64,000 nt of DNA from Hymenobacter armeniacus (GTDB lineage Bacteria; Bacteroidota; Bacteroidia; Cytophagales; Hymenobacteraceae). Within the stretch, counting starts at the first letter, position 1; every line of letters begins with the position of its first letter. Location: positions 62,001-126,000 of the forward strand of contig NZ_JACXAC010000002.1 in assembly GCF_014699055.1 (NCBI RefSeq), given 5' to 3'. Positions 62,107 through 64,000 of the stretch are shown piece by piece. The translations under genes and the position numbers were made by a program. The notes under the pieces were generated by a model, which saw nothing but the letters and a program-made list of their open reading frames with translations, did not search any database and was not told the origin of the DNA.

Positions 62107-62469
62107 CTAACGCTCCTGCACGCGCTTTGTTTCGGCGGCCATGAATTCCTGAAAACGGTCCTGCAGCGCCCGGAATTCGGCAATGGCCGCTTGGCCGGCT
62201 TCGGTGACGACCGCGCCGCCGCCCTTGGGGCCGCCGGTTTGGGTGCCCACCAGCGGGGTACTGGCCTGCGCATTCATAGAGCTCACCAGGTCCCAGGCGC
62301 GCTTATACGACATGCCCATGGCCTGCGCGGCCTTCGAGATGGAGCCCAGCGCGGCGATGTGCTCCAGCAGTTCGAGCCGGCCGATGCCGAGGAAGCGTCC
62401 GTCTTCGGATTCCACCCACAGGCGGCCGTTGAGGCGGTAGGTTTTGGCAGGCAGCAGCAGCGTTTTCAT
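62107..62469 (-). CDS. modE: ModE-type single-domain winged-helix regulator
   Basis: 120 aa. The N-terminal winged helix of ModE is clear: GRLELLEHIAALGSISKAAQ (about 30-49) and AMGMSYKRAWDLVSSMNAQ (about 50-68), then GTQTGGPKGGGAVVTEAGQ (the wing with the conserved Gly-rich turn). The C-terminal Mop domains, which bind molybdate in E. coli ModE, are absent. So it is a one-domain ModE as found in many bacteria; how molybdate is sensed is then unclear. It is followed by the TonB receptor in the same operon. A CAAAGATG near-match to a -7 element lies just before the ATG. Confidence 0.88.
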   Translation of the reverse strand: MKTLLLPAKTYRLNGRLWVESEDGRFLGIGRLELLEHIAALGSISKAAQAMGMSYKRAWDLVSSMNAQASTPLVGTQTGGPKGGGAVVTEAGQAAIAEFRALQDRFQEFMAAETKRVQER

Positions 62470-62692
62470 GGCGCAAAGATGCGGCCGGCAACCCTGCTAC
62501 ATGCCGCCTGGCGCCCAGCTGCATCGGTAGCCTCGCAAGCGGCGGGCGGTAGCGGCACTTGCTGGCATAAGGAAAGGCAATGGTCAGAATTTTATAAGCC
62601 GTAGGCGCCAACCGCGGCCCGCGGTGGCCGTTGGTACTAATGGGCCTCGCCCGGCCTTTTCTTCTTCCCAACCATCCTTTTCCTACAGTTTC

Positions 62693-63772
62693 ATGGAAGT
62701 TTTCAAAACCAAAGCGTACGGCGCCAGCAATTCCATTTTCAACGGCCTCTCCGAGATGGAGATTGAGCGCCAGGCCCCCAAGGCCGACGAAGTGCACATC
62801 GACATCCTCTACTGCGGCGTGTGCCACTCCGACCTGCACCAGGTAAAAAACGACTGGCACAACACCATTTACCCCTGCGTGCCGGGCCACGAAATCGTGG
62901 GCCGCGTGGTGGAAGCCGGCAGCGCCGTGACCAAGTTCCGGGTGGGCGACCTCGTGGGCGTGGGCTGCATGATAGACTCCTGCGGCACCTGCCCGGCCTG
63001 CCGCGAAAAAGAGGAAAACTACTGCGAAGGCCCCGTGAGCTGGACGGCCACCTACAACGGCTACATGAAGCCGCAGAACAAGGATTTCAACACCTTCGGC
63101 GGATATTCGACCAACATCACGGTGAAGGAATCCTTCGTGCTGCGCATCCCCGACGCGCTCGACGTGAAGGCCGCGGCGCCCATTCTGTGCGCCGGCATCA
63201 CCACCTATTCGCCGCTCAAATACTGGAACGTGGGCCCGGGCAGCAGCGTGGCCATTGTGGGCATCGGCGGGCTGGGCCACATGGGCGTGCAGCTGGCGCG
63301 GGCACTGGGCGCCACGGTCACGGCCATCACGCGCGACAAGGAAAAGCAGGCCGACGCCGAAAAGCTCGGCGCCCACGAAGTCCTGATTTCGTCGGACTCG
63401 AAGGCCATGGAGGCCCACGAGCTGAAGTTCGACTTTATTCTCATCACCATCCCCGACGCCTTCGAGGTGAACGACTACGTGAAGCTGGCCAAGCGCAACG
63501 GCGTCATCACGACGGTGGGCCTGCTGGGGCCCTACAAGGCGCCGCTCAACAACCAGGAAGTGGCCATGCACCGGCGCTCGGTGGCCGGCTCCGTCATCGG
63601 CGGCATTGCCGAAACGCAGGAGGTGCTGGATTTCTGCGCCGAGCACAACATTCTGCCCGAAGTGGAAATGATACCCATGCAGGACATCAACAAGGCCTTC
63701 GATAAAATGATGGACGAGGAAGTGCGCTTCCGCTACGTCATCGACATGGCTTCGCTGAAGGAGAAAGAATAG
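62693..63772 (+). CDS. Zinc-dependent alcohol dehydrogenase (YahK/CAD-like), copy 2
   Basis: 359 aa. Catalytic zinc CGVCHSDLH (about 42-50) with GHEIVGRV; structural zinc in DSCGTCPACREKEENYC (about 98-114); NAD(P) loop GIGGLGHMGVQLARALGA (about 188-205). The plan is that of the gene at 38193, and parts such as CGVCHSDLHQV, GAHEV/GAHKF and AETQEVLDFCAEHNI are nearly the same. ATG 62693 (MEVFKTKAYG) is used; the extension to 62624 has no support. It lies upstream of a terminator and divergent from modE, with a 223-bp gap in between that could hold a shared control region. Confidence 0.93.
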   Translation: MEVFKTKAYGASNSIFNGLSEMEIERQAPKADEVHIDILYCGVCHSDLHQVKNDWHNTIYPCVPGHEIVGRVVEAGSAVTKFRVGDLVGVGCMIDSCGTCPACREKEENYCEGPVSWTATYNGYMKPQNKDFNTFGGYSTNITVKESFVLRIPDALDVKAAAPILCAGITTYSPLKYWNVGPGSSVAIVGIGGLGHMGVQLARALGATVTAITRDKEKQADAEKLGAHEVLISSDSKAMEAHELKFDFILITIPDAFEVNDYVKLAKRNGVITTVGLLGPYKAPLNNQEVAMHRRSVAGSVIGGIAETQEVLDFCAEHNILPEVEMIPMQDINKAFDKMMDEEVRFRYVIDMASLKEKE

Positions 63773-63794
63773 GCCCCCCCGGCGCGTCACCAAC

Positions 63795-63841
63795 CGTCCT
63801 GCAGAGCGATGCCAGTATGTCGCTTTGCAGGACGTTTTTTT
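63795..63841 (+). terminator. Terminator of the second dehydrogenase
   Basis: CGTCCTGCAGAGCGA pairs with TCGCTTTGCAGGACG (one mismatch) and is followed by TTTTTTT, 22 nt after the stop. Confidence 0.92.
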
Positions 63842-63852
63842 GGGGAATGGCC

Positions 63853-64000
63853 CTACTTGGCGTGTTTTTTTTCCGCCCACGGTGCCGATGCCGCTGTTGA
63901 AATACCGGTCCGCTTCGCGCACGTTTCGGCCGCCTTCAATTCCGCGGCTACGAGGGCCAAAAAAGGTCGGACGGTGCGACAATCTGCATCAGCGCTCTGC
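63853..64000 (-). CDS. Possible 3' end of a minus-strand gene
   Basis: A minus-strand frame enters the window at its right edge and ends with a stop at 63853-63855. The 48 or so residues read ...FLALVAAELKAAETCAKRTG, then ISTAASAPWAEKKHAK, with a Lys-rich end. The stop falls just beyond the terminator hairpin of the convergent dehydrogenase, as expected for a real gene. Too little is visible to name a family, and a chance open frame is possible. Confidence 0.4.
   Translation of the reverse strand, partial: QSADADCRTVRPFLALVAAELKAAETCAKRTGISTAASAPWAEKKHAK

Noticed and set aside
62303..63982. 559-codon minus-strand frame across the second dehydrogenase
   Set aside because: It is antisense to a strongly supported gene; only the short frame at 63853-64000 in another phase remains a candidate.

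Overview
The window reads as chromosomal DNA of a GC-rich Bacteroidota, most likely Hymenobacter or a close relative in Cytophagales. The grounds are: a PorV-type outer-membrane protein of the type IX secretion system (T9SS) at the left edge; two proteins with C-terminal T9SS sorting domains; TonB-dependent and CarboxypepD_reg-like proteins; and a recurrent TAnnTTTG promoter element upstream of genes. The genus is inferred from overall protein character, not from a search. I saw no rRNA, tRNA, CRISPR array, IS transposase or prophage.

Layout. 0-10.4 kb: 3' end of porV, an M16-family protein without its zinc motif, and an 8-kb gene for a secreted MBG-repeat protein. 10.5-15 kb: type II NADH dehydrogenase, a small exported protein, an ArsR-type regulator with a 2Fe-2S ferredoxin-like protein, and a BamA/TamA-like barrel. 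15.3-19.1 kb: four genes (GT2 glycosyltransferase, NodS-like methyltransferase, PIG-L deacetylase, acyl-CoA dehydrogenase) that look like a dedicated glycolipid or lipo-oligosaccharide pathway. 19.3-25.7 kb: purH, then mreB-mreC-mreD-mrdA without rodA. 25.9-29.9 kb: SDR, VanX-like dipeptidase lipoprotein, katG. 30.1-33.1 kb: nuoM-nuoN on the minus strand; nuoK-nuoL lie 20 kb away at 53.4-55.8 kb on the plus strand. 33.2-42.8 kb: serine hydrolases, GNAT, GluQ-like synthetase, endonuclease V, a DUF1990 pair, an alcohol dehydrogenase, a lipoprotein and a DEDDy exonuclease. 43-50.5 kb: a large beta-barrel receptor, then an ABC ATPase with a permease fused to an M1 peptidase. 50.5-53.1 kb: two small exported CarboxypepD_reg-like proteins and an ECF sigma factor with a small membrane protein. 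55.8-64 kb: a lipoprotein, an OmpA protein with TSP3 repeats, an exported EreA/ChaN-like protein, a modE-TonB receptor pair, a second alcohol dehydrogenase, and perhaps the 3' end of another gene.

Three observations stand out. First, a single-domain ModE gene is followed by a TonB-dependent receptor, with a ModE-operator-like inverted repeat (CGTTAT-N12-ATAACG) between them; this points to outer-membrane molybdenum or tungsten acquisition. Second, the GT2/NodS/PIG-L/acyl-CoA dehydrogenase quartet resembles a Nod-factor-like tool set but lacks nodA and a chitin-synthase-type nodC. Third, the gaps between genes carry at least fourteen long inverted repeats in several families, some with perfect arms of 44-45 bp, and none interrupts a gene. 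Most minus-strand open frames opposite real genes are GC-skew shadows and were left out.
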